DNA of 7,800 nt from Bacteroidota bacterium. Lineage in GTDB: Bacteria > Bacteroidota > Bacteroidia > JAADEI01. The position numbers and the translations under genes were made by a program. The notes under the pieces were generated by a model that did not search any database, was not told the origin of the DNA, and worked only from the letters and a program-made list of their open reading frames with translations. The DNA lies in the NCBI GenBank assembly GCA_024280615.1, contig JAJRPU010000130.1:1-7800 (forward strand). Direction: 5' to 3'. Shown here in pieces: positions 6,019-7,800 of the stretch. Position 1 is the stretch's first letter. Each line of letters begins with the position of its first letter.

Positions 6019-6609
6019 TCATACATTCCTAATCAGTTTTTTGCTTTTTATACTTCCAAGAATTGATTTCACTACATCATAAGCGGGAGACATAGCGCTT
6101 CGTGGATTATCGGGCTTTTCTGGTATTCTTATGTTCGTAAACTTGAACTCATCTTTTACTTTTCCTATGTCCTTTATGTTTACTGTTATTGCATCGCCTG
6201 TCCTCTTAACTGATACACTCATGTAAGGGTCTGCATAGTAAATCCCTTTACCTGCTATCAGAAATATTGTTGGTTCCGACCAAGTGGTTTCTTCTGAACT
6301 GCCCATAACATTAATAAGTCTAATTGCTCCGCTACCTGTAAAATTGCTTTTTACAGAGAACATTCCGCCCGGTCCGTTTGGAATTTGAATATACAAATCT
6401 GTACGTTCTTGATTGGATATTTCACATTTCATACCCACTGCCCTAATTAAAGCACATAATAGAATTTCAACTGCATCTCCAACAATAAATCTATTGGCAT
6501 ATACAGTGGTATTATAATCGGTAATTAGTTTAGTTAGGGCATTTTCAAATTCTTTTACTGCTTTAGCGTTTTTCGGATTCTCAAGCTGTGTTTTTAGGTT
6601 TAAAAACAC
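6019..6609 (-). CDS. Probable type II restriction endonuclease, PD-(D/E)XK superfamily
   Basis: The 196-residue product starts at a GTG 14 nt after the methyltransferase stop; no upstream in-frame ATG exists and the next internal Met is residue 60. Helix VGDAVEILLCALIRAVGM (43-60) contains E48. It is followed by RTDLYIQ with D71 and MFSVKSNF with S85-V86-K87. Together these read as a PD-(D/E)XK nuclease core in which Ser replaces the usual acidic residue of the (D/E)xK motif, as in the SVK of Cfr10I-like enzymes. GSGAIRLINVMG (92-103) follows. I faintly recall a similar SIKS...LxN block in HpaII-like enzymes, but this is unverified. The nuclease would cut unmethylated DNA at the site protected by the adjacent methyltransferase; that site cannot be read. 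The call depends strongly on the neighbour; by sequence alone it would be hypothetical. Confidence 0.68.
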   Translation of the reverse strand: MFLNLKTQLENPKNAKAVKEFENALTKLITDYNTTVYANRFIVGDAVEILLCALIRAVGMKCEISNQERTDLYIQIPNGPGGMFSVKSNFTGSGAIRLINVMGSSEETTWSEPTIFLIAGKGIYYADPYMSVSVKRTGDAITVNIKDIGKVKDEFKFTNIRIPEKPDNPRSAMSPAYDVVKSILGSIKSKKLIRNV

Positions 6610-6623
6610 TTTTCTGGCACTAC

Positions 6624-7361
6624 TTATTTGAGTGTATTCTCGGCATGCAATAATGATTTAGAAGCCATTTTAATTCTGTTTAAAGCAAATTCATAATATT
6701 CCGGCACTATTTCAAAACCTATATATTGCCTGTTGAGTTTTTTAGCTACAACGGCAGTGGTGCCAGAGCCTAAGAAAGGGTCAAGAACTACGTCTCCCGG
6801 GTCACTACTGTATAAAATCATTTTTTCAACAAGCTTCTCAGGCAATTTAGTAGGTGTTTTTATCTTTCCTGTCCAATACTCTCGTTTGATTATCCAGACA
6901 TCTTCCGGATAATGCTCAATTTTATTAAACTTATATTTTCTTATATTTTTAATTCCCAACAGTATGTGATAGTGGCTTGTAACAAATTTTCGTTTTGTGT
7001 AGACTCCGAATTGATACTTCCAAATTATGTGATTCAGCAGATGAAATCCTGCTTCTTCAAAAGCATTAAGAATGTCTTTCAAATTAGTCCAACCAGACAC
7101 AACATATATACTCCCAGTTTCTTTCAAAATTCTAAAAGACTCTTTGAGCCATTTAAGAGAAAACTCGTAGTATTCTTCCCTAGGTATCTCATTATATCCC
7201 TCTAATACGTATGTGCCTTTCCGGTTATAGTTAGACCGTTGGGCTTTGAAGTCAATAGCAAAGGGAGGGTCAGTAATAATTAAGTCAATGCTTTCATCTG
7301 TAATCTTCGGCATTAGTTCAAGAGAGTCTCCTAAGTAAATGTTGTTAGGTTTTATTTCCAT
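6624..7361 (-). CDS. Site-specific DNA methyltransferase, beta class (N6-adenine or N4-cytosine)
   Basis: From the ATG at 7361 the product is 245 residues. The catalytic motif IITDPPFAIDF (DPPF at 31-34) comes first, and the S-adenosylmethionine-binding motif VVLDPFLGSGTTAVVAKKL (FLGSG at 196-200) is C-terminal, followed by RQYIGFEI. This order defines beta-class amino-methyltransferases. Between them lie a region with FKAQRSNYNR, GSIYVVSGW and NHIIWKY, and a probable target-recognition part around 120-175 (TSHYHILLG, YPEDVW, REYWTGKIKTPTKLPEKL). DPPF fits N6-adenine enzymes best, but some N4-cytosine enzymes share it. A TTG at 7370 would add three residues; MEIKPNNIYLGD is the more natural start. 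It modifies host DNA against the nuclease encoded 14 nt downstream. Only 40 nt separate it from the TerB-like gene. No controller (C) protein gene is visible in the window. Confidence 0.92.
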   Translation of the reverse strand: MEIKPNNIYLGDSLELMPKITDESIDLIITDPPFAIDFKAQRSNYNRKGTYVLEGYNEIPREEYYEFSLKWLKESFRILKETGSIYVVSGWTNLKDILNAFEEAGFHLLNHIIWKYQFGVYTKRKFVTSHYHILLGIKNIRKYKFNKIEHYPEDVWIIKREYWTGKIKTPTKLPEKLVEKMILYSSDPGDVVLDPFLGSGTTAVVAKKLNRQYIGFEIVPEYYEFALNRIKMASKSLLHAENTLK

Positions 7362-7401
7362 TAGGAACAAGTTTCTTCACTAATTTAGGAAATTTTTATG
7401 T

Positions 7402-7800
7402 TTACTTATTGCTTTTTTGATTGCCCCTTATCTTAAATCCAATTCTGCGTCTTTCCTCTTCCTGTTCCTTAAGTATTGAAAATTGCTGTGCGAAACGGTC
7501 AACTATCTCTGGGTCTATACCCATTTTCATAGCAAGGAACTTGCATAAGCCCATTTCTTCTGAGGAAATAGTTCCATCAACAGCCATTATGATCATCAGT
7601 TCTTTAATGTGTTCTTCTTTTTCTTGTTGGTTTTCTGGGATATAAGGTTGCGCATTAGCTGGCAGATTAGTTATGACTTGTAAATCTCTATCTGAAAACC
7701 CTGCTTTTCGGGCTTTGTTGATGATATACTGTATCTCTTCATTAGTTATTTTACCATCTGCAAATGCAATGGCAAGCATATTCTGCAACCTACGCAATTG
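7402..7800 (-). CDS. TerB-like acidic helical protein, 5' end cut by window edge
   Basis: The minus-strand frame is open to the right edge. A TTG at 7797 could start it, but the codon before it (CAA) is also open and no upstream stop is seen, so the N-terminus probably lies outside. Two copies of a helical pattern are visible, numbered from 7797: LQNMLAIAFADGKITNEEI (4-22) and ELMIIMAVDGTISSEEM (66-82). Each has the (A/V)DGxIxxEE loop typical of TerB-like domains (tellurite-resistance TerB and the DjlA N-terminal region), followed by one or two amphipathic helices. A charged tail LKEQEEERRR...KIRGNQKSNK ends the protein. TerB-like domains are thought to bind metal ions or act as adaptors at membranes; no enzymatic residues are visible. 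It lies 40 nt upstream of the methyltransferase gene on the same strand, so co-transcription with the R-M genes is possible. Confidence 0.75.
   Translation of the reverse strand, partial: QLRRLQNMLAIAFADGKITNEEIQYIINKARKAGFSDRDLQVITNLPANAQPYIPENQQEKEEHIKELMIIMAVDGTISSEEMGLCKFLAMKMGIDPEIVDRFAQQFSILKEQEEERRRIGFKIRGNQKSNK

Noticed and set aside
6912..7205. 97-residue plus-strand frame opposite the methyltransferase gene
   Set aside because: It is antisense to well-defined methyltransferase motifs, in a low-GC stretch where spurious frames with Phe/Ile-rich products are expected.
1..7800. CRISPR array, tRNA or insertion sequence
   Set aside because: No regularly spaced repeats, no cloverleaf-like sequence and no transposase or terminal inverted repeats were seen on reading both strands by eye.

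Overview
The window reads like a Bacteroidota chromosome (or a close relative). The support is: a PagL-like acyloxyacyl hydrolase and a carboxypeptidase-regulatory-like surface protein in tandem, a Bacteroidota-style 116-residue dicluster ferredoxin, a YceI / diheme lipoprotein / DUF5777-type beta-barrel trio, several GTG or TTG starts, few usable Shine-Dalgarno sequences, and candidate promoters of the Bacteroidota TTTG-N19-TAnnTTTG type. All family calls come from reading motifs by eye; no database search was possible. Species and habitat cannot be fixed from the sequence.

Region 1 (1-3447, minus strand) is a compact, probably co-transcribed block read from right to left: 2[4Fe-4S] ferredoxin, membrane-anchored DsbA-like thioredoxin-fold protein, zinc-less MDR-type NAD(P)H oxidoreductase, carboxypeptidase-regulatory-like protein, and a PagL-like lipid A deacylase cut by the left window edge. 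The last four genes are separated by 14 nt or overlap; the final junction is a 4-nt GTGA overlap. Positions 1-734 look empty only because this gene runs off the edge.

Region 2 (3448-5586, plus strand) starts divergently from the ferredoxin across a 119-nt intergenic stretch with candidate promoters on both strands. It is a tight three-gene cassette of exported proteins: YceI-like lipocalin-fold protein, a small lipoprotein with two CXXCH heme c motifs flanking a beta-sandwich-like segment, and a DUF5777-type outer-membrane beta-barrel. Lipid-ligand carrier, lipid-anchored diheme protein and outer-membrane barrel could form an envelope redox or small-molecule module. This is the most interesting unexplained unit of the window.

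Region 3 (5587-5954, minus) is a small two- or three-helix membrane protein, convergent with the barrel gene, followed by a short intergenic stretch with a tandem 8-bp repeat.

Region 4 (6019-7800, minus) is a compact restriction-modification unit: a beta-class DNA methyltransferase followed after 14 nt by a probable PD-(D/E)XK-type restriction endonuclease with an SVK active-site variant, preceded by a TerB-like protein that runs off the right edge. The R-M genes look AT-rich against the barrel gene (14 of 60 G+C at 6901-6960 against 29 of 60 at 5101-5160), which fits horizontal acquisition but is only a two-line count. No tRNA, rRNA, CRISPR array, insertion sequence or clear intrinsic terminator was seen.
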